From Caulobacteraceae bacterium (GTDB lineage: Bacteria; Pseudomonadota; Alphaproteobacteria; Caulobacterales; Caulobacteraceae), in contig CANCJE010000007.1 in the NCBI GenBank assembly GCA_947378235.1, positions 1 through 45,031 of the forward strand: DNA of 45,031 nt, written 5' to 3'. The notes under the pieces are model-generated. The model saw only the letters and a program-made list of their open reading frames with translations, did no database searches and had not been told where the DNA came from. Position 1 is the stretch's first letter. Every line of letters starts with the position of its first letter. Position numbers and translations under genes: made by a program. Below are positions 1 to 9,657 of this stretch, one piece after another.

Positions 1-65
1 GTGTCTTGCGACCAAGATTGAGCCAAATTGGCCACCCTGCCGCTGTCTGATTCAGATTCCGTCAT
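1..65 (-). CDS. Possible start of a gene running off the left edge (unidentified)
   Basis: An ATG on the minus strand at 65-63 opens a frame that stays open for 21 codons to the window edge. The visible residues are polar and acidic (MTESESDSGRVANLAQ...) and match no family I recognise. The upstream minus-strand sequence has only a weak GAAG-like ribosome site. If real, it is transcribed divergently from the polyprenyl synthase gene, sharing about 140 bases of control region. It is too short to assign a function. Confidence 0.3.
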   Translation of the reverse strand, partial: MTESESDSGRVANLAQSWSQD

Positions 66-208
66 GGTTTGACCGCTTCAAGACTTGTGCTCGCCTCTCC
101 CCTGACCTATCCCGCAATCCTTGTCTCCTGCAACCGTCAGCGCATATTCAGTATGAAGGCGATGGGCAGGGGTCTAATCTGCTAGCGGCATCAGCGAGGA
201 GCCAGATC

Positions 209-1243
209 TTGGACGCCACGGAGGTCATCACCCGACCAATCGGTTCTGTCGAGCGCCTCGTGCGTTTGGCGGCGTCGGATATGGCGGGCGTCGACAGCCT
301 GATCATGGGGCGGATGGATAGCCCTGTGCCGGTCATCCCAGCCTTGGCCGAACATCTGATCGTGGCGGGCGGCAAGAGGCTGAGGCCCCTCCTGACGGTC
401 GCGGCGGCGCGGCTGGCGCGGGGGCAGGCCTCTACGGTCGCCAATGGATTGCCCGAAGATGGCTTCTTGAAGCTGGCGGCAGCGGTAGAGTTCATCCACA
501 CCGCAACCCTTTTGCATGATGATGTGGTCGATGGCAGCACGCTGCGCCGGGGTAAGGTCGCCGCGCACCTGATCTGGGGCGGGGCCTCTAGTGTACTGGT
601 CGGAGACTTCCTGTTCGCGCGATCGTTCGAGCTGATGGTAGAGACGGGGTCCTTGCGAGCGCTGAACATTCTGGCCCATGCGTCTAGCGTCATTGCCGAG
701 GGCGAGGTTCTGCAACTGACCCGCGCCCATGATCTGGCGCTCGATCAGGACACCTATCTGGAAATCATCAAGGCCAAGACCGCCGAACTGTTCGCGGCTG
801 CCGCCGAAGCGGGCGCAGTGGTCAGCGGCGCGTCAGAGATCGATATCCAAGCCCTACGCGCCTATGGCCTCAATTTGGGACTGGCGTTCCAGTTGACGGA
901 TGACGCGCTCGACTATGGCGGCAAGACCGAGACGCTGGGCAAGAATGCCGGTGATGACTTTAGAGAGGGTAAGGCCACCTTGCCCTTGCTTCTGGCCATG
1001 GCCCGCACGGGCGCAGCCGAGACGGCCTTCTGGGAGCGGACGGTCGGGCGGCTCGATCAGACCGACGCGGACTTCTTGCGCGCGAGAGATCTGATCTTGA
1101 GCACGGGCGCCCTGGATGCCAGTCTCGATCTGGCGGTGGACTATGCTGAAACGGCCAAGGCCGCCTTGGCGGTGTTCCCGAACAATGATTGGCGCCAAGC
1201 CCTAGAGGCCTTGGCCGATTTCTCTGTCAGCCGCGCAGCCTAG
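209..1243 (+). CDS. ispB: Polyprenyl diphosphate synthase (octaprenyl/decaprenyl type)
   Basis: Long-chain trans-prenyl transferase that condenses isopentenyl diphosphate onto an allylic primer to make the ubiquinone side chain. All family landmarks are visible in 344 residues: the GKR substrate motif (55-57), the first aspartate-rich motif DDVVD (104-108) followed by LRRG, and the second motif DDALD (231-235). The length is normal for IspB/DdsA. The start is TTG at 209, preceded by GAGGAG at a good distance, so a TTG start is preferred. Chain length cannot be read from sequence; Caulobacterales typically make Q-10, so decaprenyl synthase is likely. The stop overlaps the stop of the convergent neighbour by 4 bases (CTAG at 1240-1243). 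Confidence 0.93.
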   Translation: MDATEVITRPIGSVERLVRLAASDMAGVDSLIMGRMDSPVPVIPALAEHLIVAGGKRLRPLLTVAAARLARGQASTVANGLPEDGFLKLAAAVEFIHTATLLHDDVVDGSTLRRGKVAAHLIWGGASSVLVGDFLFARSFELMVETGSLRALNILAHASSVIAEGEVLQLTRAHDLALDQDTYLEIIKAKTAELFAAAAEAGAVVSGASEIDIQALRAYGLNLGLAFQLTDDALDYGGKTETLGKNAGDDFREGKATLPLLLAMARTGAAETAFWERTVGRLDQTDADFLRARDLILSTGALDASLDLAVDYAETAKAALAVFPNNDWRQALEALADFSVSRAA

Positions 1244-2268
1244 GCCTGAAGCGACCGATCCCAGCGCCGCCACAGCAAGACGCAGATCAGGATGCTGAGG
1301 GCCAAGAGGCCTGCCTGAGAGCCCACTTGTGTGGTCTCGGCTATGATCCCTAGTCCGGCGAAGGCTGCGGTTAAGATCCATAACCTGACCGATAGGCCTG
1401 CATGGGTGCGCTTGGGGTCAGCCAGCAGCCAGCGCTGAAACAGATGATCTCGATGGGCGGTTAAGAGGCCCTGTTTTCGGTGCGCACGTGACAACAGGGT
1501 CAAGAACACGTCGGTGAGCAGCGGCAGACTGGCAAAGACCACGGGATAGGGCGACAGGTGTCCGCCTGCTTTCGGGTCCGCCATCAGAACCGCAAGGCCT
1601 GCGATGAGAAAGCCACTGAACAGGGCCCCAGCATCGCCTTGAAATACCCGCCCGCCCGGCAGGTTCCACGGCAAGAACCCAAGCGAGGCGGCTGCCGCGA
1701 TGATGGCGACGGCAGCAAGCCCAGTCTGCCCTTGGGAACCCGCCAATAGGCCAACGACTGCCAAAATGATGATCGCCGTTCCGGGAGCAAGCCCATTGGC
1801 TCCATCGACGAAATTCAAGCCATTTACCAGAACCACGATCCACAGGGCGGTGCCGAGGATCGCGAAGATCGGCAGAAGCGGCAGGTCTAGCCCCGCCGCC
1901 AACGGCAGGACGCCGATCTTGGCCACGAAGGCCGCAAAGGTGATGGCCAGCGCGACATGGATGCCAAGTTTAAGCCGGGCATTTAGATCAAAAATATCGT
2001 CGATCAGGCCTAACACCCCTATGGCAAGCGCCATGCCCAACAGGGCCACGAGCGGTGCCAGATGGTCTTTGGGCAAGTGGCTGGCTAAGAGGGCGAGACC
2101 GGCGCAGGTGCCGGCCATGATCCCAAGGCCGCCGCTGGTGGGTGTCGGGGCCTTGTGAGCGCCCCGATCCCTTGGCGGATCAATCGGTCCCCAACGGGAC
2201 ACCAGTCCTGTGACCACGGTCCCCGTTGCCCAAGCCAACGCTGCCGCTAAGGCCAGTTGGTCGATCAC
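1240..2268 (-). CDS. WecA/MraY-like polyprenyl-phosphate sugar-1-phosphate transferase
   Basis: Polytopic membrane enzyme of the polyprenyl-phosphate N-acetylhexosamine-1-phosphate transferase superfamily, which moves a sugar-1-phosphate from a UDP-sugar to a lipid carrier at the inner membrane to begin polysaccharide synthesis. Visible landmarks in 342 residues: the DD pair in GLIDDIFDL (about 90-91), NGLNFVDGANGL (149-160), FQGDAGAL (about 209-216), and a cytoplasmic HRDHLFQR loop (272-279) resembling the His-containing loop of WecA. Roughly ten hydrophobic segments surround these. MraY itself is longer and lies in the division cluster, so a WecA-like role in O-antigen or exopolysaccharide is more likely; the exact sugar is unknown. 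It follows aspC by 12 bases and is probably cotranscribed with it. Confidence 0.87.
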   Translation of the reverse strand: MIDQLALAAALAWATGTVVTGLVSRWGPIDPPRDRGAHKAPTPTSGGLGIMAGTCAGLALLASHLPKDHLAPLVALLGMALAIGVLGLIDDIFDLNARLKLGIHVALAITFAAFVAKIGVLPLAAGLDLPLLPIFAILGTALWIVVLVNGLNFVDGANGLAPGTAIIILAVVGLLAGSQGQTGLAAVAIIAAAASLGFLPWNLPGGRVFQGDAGALFSGFLIAGLAVLMADPKAGGHLSPYPVVFASLPLLTDVFLTLLSRAHRKQGLLTAHRDHLFQRWLLADPKRTHAGLSVRLWILTAAFAGLGIIAETTQVGSQAGLLALSILICVLLWRRWDRSLQA

Positions 2269-2280
2269 GGGGTGAGGTCC

Positions 2281-3676
<1,396 letters not shown>

Positions 3677-3704
3677 GGTGGAGGCAGGGAGCGAGCGGGC
3701 TGTT

Positions 3705-3755
3705 TTCCGTCTGAGTGAAAGGGTCTGGGTCCCCGCCTTCGCGGGGAAGACGGAG
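3705..3755. repeat. Palindromic repeat family C, copy 1
   Basis: Outer arms TCCGTCT (3706-3712) and AGACGGA (about 3748-3754) enclose a perfect inner hairpin TCCCCGC-CTTC-GCGGGGA (3730-3747). The text from TTCCGTCTGAGTGAAA to the end is nearly identical to 37364-37413, and in both places it follows a family A repeat, so A plus C behave as a composite unit. Further downstream, around 3768-3798, lies a CCCCCTTCGG...GGGGTAGGGGG stretch resembling the D repeat and the sequence near 43146-43166. Confidence 0.8.
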
Positions 3756-3843
3756 GTCAGGAAACAATGCCCCCTTCGGCGCAGTCGGGGTAGGGGGCAC
3801 GGTGGCAGGTGTCAGGCTGGCAAGTCCGCTCTATAAGGGACCC

Positions 3844-4584
3844 ATGACCGCTCTGATCCGATTCCTGATGAATATGGACGCCCGCGCTTGGCGCAGCGTT
3901 GGTGTGTCGTTCCTATTGTTCGGCGGCGTGGGGATCGTGTTCGTGTTTGGGGCTCAGCTATTGGGCTTTAACGGCGAAACGACGGTCGAGCATTGGCTGG
4001 ACATAGCGCCCCATGGCCCCTTTGCCTTGCCGGTGGCGGTAGCGGTCTTTGCCCTGATGGCCTTTTTAGGCGTGCCGCAATTTGTCCTGATCGCCGCGAC
4101 GGTCTTGGCCTTTGGGCCGTGGGTGGGGCTGACCTATAGTTGGATCGGCACCCTGGTCTCGGCCGTGGTGGGCTTTGGGCTGGGTCGTAAGATCGGCGGC
4201 GGGGCCCTGTCGGCCTTGGGCAGTGTTGGCGGCGGTGAGGGTGTTACGCGTTTTATGGGCCTGATTGGCCGCAACGGCTTTATGGCGAGCTTGATCGTGC
4301 GTCTGGTTCCGTCAGCGCCCTTTATTGTCGTCAATATGGCCGCAGGGGTGACGCCCATGCGCTTTAGTCACTTTCTTGCGGGCACCGCGATTGGCATCAT
4401 CCCCAAGATCGCCCTGACCGCCTTTGCCGGCAATAGTATCGTCCAAGCGATGAAGGGTGGGGGCTATCAACCGGTCATTCTGCTGATCTTGGCAGCCTTG
4501 GTCTGGCTTGGAGCAGGATTTGTCGCGCGGCGCTGGATGAAGCGCGATGGGAACGAAATTTCGCCAATTGACCGGACAAAGTGA
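3844..4584 (+). CDS. TVP38/TMEM64 (VTT/DedA-type) membrane protein
   Basis: A 246-residue polytopic inner-membrane protein with about five or six hydrophobic segments and the glycine-rich re-entrant core typical of the VTT domain (GVPQFVLIAATVLAFGPWVG, then GFGLGRKIGGG, then RNGFMASLIVRLVPSAPFIV followed by a small-residue segment). DedA-superfamily members are implicated in phospholipid or undecaprenyl-phosphate translocation and membrane homeostasis; the specific substrate is unknown here. The start is ATG 3844 with AAGGGA immediately upstream; the longer open frame from 3715 runs through palindromic repeat DNA and is not believed. It stands alone, with leuA control sequences following. Confidence 0.82.
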   Translation: MTALIRFLMNMDARAWRSVGVSFLLFGGVGIVFVFGAQLLGFNGETTVEHWLDIAPHGPFALPVAVAVFALMAFLGVPQFVLIAATVLAFGPWVGLTYSWIGTLVSAVVGFGLGRKIGGGALSALGSVGGGEGVTRFMGLIGRNGFMASLIVRLVPSAPFIVVNMAAGVTPMRFSHFLAGTAIGIIPKIALTAFAGNSIVQAMKGGGYQPVILLILAALVWLGAGFVARRWMKRDGNEISPIDRTK

Positions 4585-4632
4585 AAATTTCTTGCCGTGA
4601 GCCGTAAAATGCACCCCTTCGGCGCAAGAGGC

Positions 4633-4661
4633 TTGCTGAAATCTCGAAGATTCGCTAGAAG
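4633..4661 (+). promoter_or_regulatory. Candidate leuA promoter (Caulobacter housekeeping type)
   Basis: TTGCTGA at 4633-4639 and GCTAGAAG at 4654-4661 are separated by 14 bases. This fits the recalled Caulobacter consensus TTGACGS, 10-14 bases, GCTANAWC, with seven of eight positions in the downstream box. The predicted transcription start is about 4667-4669, essentially on the ATG of the upstream ORF at 4668. A GATTC (GANTC, the CcrM methylation site class) lies at 4649-4653 inside the spacer. Confidence 0.55.
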
Positions 4662-4667
4662 AGCGTC

Positions 4668-4766
4668 ATGAATATGCGTCTTCACATGACTGGACAGGCT
4701 GCTTCGGCAATGTTGTACCCACTCTTGGGTGGGGTCCTAGGGCTTAGCTGCCCCTGGGCGTTCTGA
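4668..4766 (+). CDS. Putative leuA leader peptide (uORF, probably leaderless)
   Basis: A 32-codon ORF between the candidate promoter and leuA. The C-terminal half is rich in leucine: reading LYPLLGGVLGLSCPWAF then TGA, with five Leu codons in the last 17 (TTG, CTC, TTG, CTA, CTT; six in all counting codon 5). The predicted transcription start coincides with its ATG, so it may be translated as a leaderless mRNA, a common mode in Caulobacter; a GAAGAG lies just upstream as an alternative ribosome site if transcription starts earlier. The CCCCTG near its end can pair with CAGGGG at about 4794, giving a structure the translating ribosome would disturb. No U-tract terminator is seen, so the mechanism (Rho-dependent or translational) is inference. 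Confidence 0.5.
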   Translation: MNMRLHMTGQAASAMLYPLLGGVLGLSCPWAF

Positions 4767-4850
4767 GGCGCGTACCTAACGCGGCCGGACGTGCAGGGGG
4801 TGAAAGACAAAACCCTAAACCGTCCATGACCAACGCCAAGAGCAATTCAC

Positions 4851-6437
4851 ATGACCTCTTCTATCGATAATACCGCCGCAGCCGCTGCTAAGGCGCGCGA
4901 AAATGTCATCATCTTTGACACCACCATGCGCGACGGCGAGCAATCGCCCGGCGCCTCCATGAGCCTGGATGAAAAGCTCGAACTGGCCAAGATTTTGGAA
5001 GAGATGGGGGTCGATGTCATCGAGGCCGGTTTCCCCATCGCCTCCAATGGCGACTTCGAAGCGGTTCGCGAGATCGCCAAGATCGTCAAGACCAGCACCA
5101 TAGCGGGCCTGTGCCGCGCCCATCAGGTGGATATTGACCGTTGCGCCGAGGCTCTCAAGCCTGCCGCCCGTGGCCGCATCCATGTGGTGATTGCCACTAG
5201 CGACCTGCATATGAAGCACAAGCTCCAGATGGAACCTGAACAGGTGCTGGAAACCATCACCCGCTCGGTCGCCCATGCCCGCAATCTGCGCGACGATGTT
5301 GAATGGTCCGCTGAAGACGCGACCCGCAGCGACCGCCAGTTCCTGCGCCGCGCTGTCGAGGCCGCCATCCGGGCCGGTGCCACCACGATCAATCTGCCTG
5401 ATACGGTCGGCTATACCTATCCGTCTGAATATGCCGACCTGTTTGGTTGGATGACCCAGAATGTCGAGGGCGCGGACCGGGTGATCTTCTCGACCCACTG
5501 TCATAACGACCTGGGTCTGGCCGTGGCCAACTCTCTGGCCGGGGTTCAGGGCGGGGCGCGTCAGGTGGAATGTGCCATCAATGGCCTTGGCGAGCGGGCC
5601 GGTAATGCGGCGCTGGAAGAGATCGTCATGGCCTTGAAGGTGCGGGCCGACCGTCTGCCCTTCCAGACCCGCATCGACAGCACCCACATCACCCGCGCCA
5701 GCCGCTATGTCTCGGCCATCACCGGCTTTGCGGTCCAGTACAATAAGGCCATCGTCGGCAAGAACGCCTTCGCCCACGAAAGCGGCATCCATCAGGATGG
5801 CATGCTCAAGAACCGCGAGACCTACGAGATCATGACCCCGGAATCGGTCGGTCAGGCCCCCTCGACCCTGGTCATGGGCAAACATTCCGGCAGCCATGCC
5901 TTCCGCGCCAAGCTGAAGGATTTGGGCTATGAGCTGGGCCAGAATGCTCTGAAGGAGGCCTTTGGCCGCTTCAAGGACTTGGCTGATCGCAAAAAGCACG
6001 TCTATGACGACGATATTATTGCGCTGGTCGATGATGCCTTGGCGCGCGGCGGAGAGCGTATCCGCGTCACCCATCTGCGGGTCATTGCGGGCACCGAAGG
6101 CCAATCGGCTGACCTGACCTTGGAAATTGACGGCATTGAAAAGAAGGCGACCTCAACCGGTGACGGCCCCGTGGACGCGGTGTTCAACGCCATACGCGAG
6201 ATCGTGCCTCACGAGGCAGCGCTTCGCCTGTTCCAGGTTCATGCTGTGACCGAAGGCACCGATGCACAGGCTCAGGTCTCCGTGCGTCTGGAAGAGGATG
6301 GCCGCATCGCGACCGGTCAGGCAGCAGACACCGACACCATGACCGCTTCGGCTAAGGCCTATGTCAACGCGCTGAACAACCTGATGGCGCGCAAGCAAAA
6401 GTCAGCACCCGAGCCCCTCGTCGCGGGTCAGTTCTAA
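4851..6437 (+). CDS. leuA: 2-isopropylmalate synthase
   Basis: Condenses acetyl-CoA with 2-oxoisovalerate to give 2-isopropylmalate, the first committed step of leucine synthesis. The 528-residue product has the HMGL-like TIM barrel: DTTMRDGEQSPGASM with R27/D28, the metal-binding HCHND (216-220), NGLGERAGNAALEE (244-257), then the C-terminal allosteric domain (about 390-500) that senses leucine. The length is that of full-length feedback-regulated LeuA, not of the short homologues. ATG 4851 is preceded by AAGAG; an ATG at 4826 is in another frame and ends at 4870. It is preceded by a leader ORF and followed 63 bases later by two transporter genes in the same direction. Confidence 0.95.
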   Translation: MTSSIDNTAAAAAKARENVIIFDTTMRDGEQSPGASMSLDEKLELAKILEEMGVDVIEAGFPIASNGDFEAVREIAKIVKTSTIAGLCRAHQVDIDRCAEALKPAARGRIHVVIATSDLHMKHKLQMEPEQVLETITRSVAHARNLRDDVEWSAEDATRSDRQFLRRAVEAAIRAGATTINLPDTVGYTYPSEYADLFGWMTQNVEGADRVIFSTHCHNDLGLAVANSLAGVQGGARQVECAINGLGERAGNAALEEIVMALKVRADRLPFQTRIDSTHITRASRYVSAITGFAVQYNKAIVGKNAFAHESGIHQDGMLKNRETYEIMTPESVGQAPSTLVMGKHSGSHAFRAKLKDLGYELGQNALKEAFGRFKDLADRKKHVYDDDIIALVDDALARGGERIRVTHLRVIAGTEGQSADLTLEIDGIEKKATSTGDGPVDAVFNAIREIVPHEAALRLFQVHAVTEGTDAQAQVSVRLEEDGRIATGQAADTDTMTASAKAYVNALNNLMARKQKSAPEPLVAGQF

Positions 6438-6500
6438 ACCCATGCCTCATTGTCCATCTCGCGCTGGGTGTGGCTCGGCGCGAGACGAGGGCAAGGCTGC

Positions 6501-7388
6501 ATGTTGATCTGGATCCCGATCTCTGTGGGCGCCGCCGTCATGCAGGTGGCGCGCAATGCGGTTCAGCGTGATCTGTTGACCCAAACAGGGCCGTGGGCGG
6601 CGTCGCTCGTTCGGTTTCTGTTTGGGGTGCCCTTCACCCTACTGTTCGTGTTGATCGCCAAGATGATCACGCCTCAGGCCCATGGAACGCTCAGCCTTCA
6701 TCTGCTGGCGATCTGTAGTCTCGGGGCCCTGACCCAGATCGTAGCGCAGGCGGCTTTGCTGGTCTGTATGGAGCGGTCCAGCTTTGCCATTGGCTCAGCC
6801 TTCTTTCAGACCTCGTTGCCCTTTACGGCATTGGTCGGGGCGGTCTTTTTGCAAGATCCCTTAAGACCCTTGGCCTGGTTCGGCATTGTCATCGTCACCG
6901 CAGGTCTTGCCGTTCTGTCTTGGCCTAAACGCAAAGAGGACCAACTTCGGGACTGGAGCCCGATCTTGCTGGGCCTGACCTCCGGGGCCTTCACCGCCTT
7001 TTCAGCCAATGCCTTTCGTCAGGGCGGGCTGCTGTTCGAGCCCCATCATGCGGTCTATTCGGCGCTTTTTTGCCTGCTTATTGTTCAGACGGTTCAGAGC
7101 CTTGTTCTGGGCGTGATCTTGGGGCTAACCGACCGCGCGTCCCTGCGTGCCGCTTTTATGTCTTTGAGATCGGCCATAGGATCGGGGTTCGGCAGTTCCG
7201 CTGCCTCAGGCCTTTGGTTTGTCGCCTATACCTTGGTTCCAGCCGCCCTCGCCCGCGCTGTTGGGGTCGTCGAAATGCCGCTCGCCGCCATCACTGGCCG
7301 TCGGGTTTTCGCTGAGAGATTGACCCTCATGCAGATCATGGCCGGTGTGGTCACGGCGGCAGGCGTGGTTCTGGCAGCGGTGGGTTAG
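6501..7388 (+). CDS. EamA-family (DMT) transporter, first of a tandem pair
   Basis: A 295-residue, about ten-helix inner-membrane carrier of the drug/metabolite transporter superfamily, built from two EamA halves. The frame opens upstream at a TTG (6450), but ATG 6501 matches the start of the downstream paralogue (MLxWIP) and is chosen. It shares long blocks with that paralogue, for example GPWAASLVRFLFG, MITPQAHG, RSSFAIG, LPFTALVG, RDWSP, NAFRQGG and AVGVVEMPLAA, so the pair arose by duplication. The substrate is unknown; many EamA proteins export amino acids or metabolites, and the position after leuA makes a branched-chain-related substrate worth considering, but that is inference. Confidence 0.83.
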   Translation: MLIWIPISVGAAVMQVARNAVQRDLLTQTGPWAASLVRFLFGVPFTLLFVLIAKMITPQAHGTLSLHLLAICSLGALTQIVAQAALLVCMERSSFAIGSAFFQTSLPFTALVGAVFLQDPLRPLAWFGIVIVTAGLAVLSWPKRKEDQLRDWSPILLGLTSGAFTAFSANAFRQGGLLFEPHHAVYSALFCLLIVQTVQSLVLGVILGLTDRASLRAAFMSLRSAIGSGFGSSAASGLWFVAYTLVPAALARAVGVVEMPLAAITGRRVFAERLTLMQIMAGVVTAAGVVLAAVG

Positions 7389-7391
7389 GTT

Positions 7392-8273
7392 ATGTTGTGG
7401 ATTCCCCTGACCTTAGCGGCGACAGTTTTGCAGGTATCGCGCAATGCCTTGCAGCGCGGTCTATTGCCTGTGGCGGGACCCTGGGGCGCGACCTTGGTGC
7501 GGTTCCTGTTCGGATTGCCCTTTACGCTGGCCTTCATTGCCGTGGCCAAGCTGATGACGCCTCAGGCTCATGGCCACTTCAGTGCCTATTTCTTCACGGC
7601 CTGCACGATCGGGGCCGTGGCGCAGATGGGCGCGACGGCAGCGCTTCTGGTGTCGATGCAGCGGTCTAGCTTCGCGATCGGCACGGCCTTTCAACAAAGC
7701 TCTCTGCCCTTTACCGCTCTGGTCGGCATATTTGTGTTTCACGATCCGATCAGCCCCGTGGCTTGGATAGGACTGTTCATTGCGACCGCCGGACTGATTC
7801 ACCTGTCCTGGCCCCGCCGTATGGAAGGCGTTCGCGACTGGAGCCCAGCTCTGCTCGGCCTGACCGCAGGAGCCTGTTTTGCCCTAGGAGCCAATGCCTT
7901 TCGCCAAGGCGGACTGGCCTTTGATCCGCATCATATTGTCTATTCGGCCCTGGTAACGGTGGCGGTGGTTCAAACGATCCAGACCGCCGTCCTGATTGCT
8001 GGCCTCACGATCCTCGATCCTAAGGCGCTCAGGGCCGCCATTGGTGCGTGGAAGTCCTCGTTGGGCGCTGGATTTTTTGGGGCAGGGGCCTCAGCCCTCT
8101 GGTTCGTGGCCTTGACCATGAGCCCGGCAGGGCCGGTTCGCGCCGTCGGGGTTGTCGAGATGCCGGTCGCGGCCCTGATGGGGCGCAGGCTATTTGCTGA
8201 GCGTTTGAGCCTCGCTCAGATCGTTGCGGGATTAATCACGGCCCTTGGTGTGGTTTTAGCAGCCATTGGATAG
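7392..8273 (+). CDS. EamA-family (DMT) transporter, second of a tandem pair
   Basis: A 293-residue paralogue of the preceding gene, starting three bases after its stop, so the two are surely cotranscribed and probably translationally coupled. Two EamA repeats and about ten hydrophobic segments are visible; the conserved VEMPVAALMGRRLFAERL block lies near the end of the second half, as in the first gene. Over the full length more than half of the residues look identical by eye. Paired DMT proteins can work as heterodimers (known for small multidrug resistance members) or have separate substrates; nothing here decides. A 260-base gap with no obvious terminator separates it from mreB. Confidence 0.83.
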   Translation: MLWIPLTLAATVLQVSRNALQRGLLPVAGPWGATLVRFLFGLPFTLAFIAVAKLMTPQAHGHFSAYFFTACTIGAVAQMGATAALLVSMQRSSFAIGTAFQQSSLPFTALVGIFVFHDPISPVAWIGLFIATAGLIHLSWPRRMEGVRDWSPALLGLTAGACFALGANAFRQGGLAFDPHHIVYSALVTVAVVQTIQTAVLIAGLTILDPKALRAAIGAWKSSLGAGFFGAGASALWFVALTMSPAGPVRAVGVVEMPVAALMGRRLFAERLSLAQIVAGLITALGVVLAAIG

Positions 8274-8461
8274 ACGAGCTGCCGGGTCGTTTTGAACAGT
8301 GTCCCCAAAGACGCCCATCAATCCGAATCACAAAATGCCTTGAATTCAACACGCTCACAGGGCAAACCGACCTGTCTGCAGGGCTTGCAACCGGGTTAGA
8401 GTTCTAATTGTCTGTTGATCGTCCTTACGGATCGAAATTCACGTGGACGAACCGTTATAGG

Positions 8462-8493
8462 TTGCAGCCACAAGATCTTCTATTTGCTACCTT
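8462..8493 (+). promoter_or_regulatory. Weak candidate promoter upstream of mreB
   Basis: In the 260-base gap before mreB, TTGCAGC (8462-8468) and GCTACCTT (8486-8493) partly resemble the Caulobacter housekeeping boxes, but the spacer is 17 bases, longer than the usual 10-14, and the downstream box is imperfect. The gap also contains one GAATC (8325-8329) and a TTATAG (8455-8460). The mreB ribosome site is AAGG (8524-8527). A promoter is expected somewhere here because mreB begins an operon unrelated in function to the genes before it. Confidence 0.22.
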
Positions 8494-8518
8494 AGGTAAA
8501 GCGCCCTTCAATCCCTGA

Positions 8519-9577
<1,059 letters not shown>

Positions 9578-9657
9578 CCGCCTGATGGTGGCACTTCTCG
9601 CGTCCTGACGAATTTCTATGATCTTGGCCCTGTCCAGATCTGCCGTGGAGACCAGCG

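Noticed and set aside
4700-4760. Classical intrinsic attenuator in the leuA leader
   Set aside because: Small hairpins such as ACCCA-CTCT-TGGGT exist but none is followed by a U-tract, so a standard terminator cannot be claimed.
4815-6104. A 429-codon minus-strand frame within leuA
   Set aside because: It lies wholly opposite the well-supported leuA and reads as a low-complexity shadow (rich in Gly, Asp, His) with no domain.
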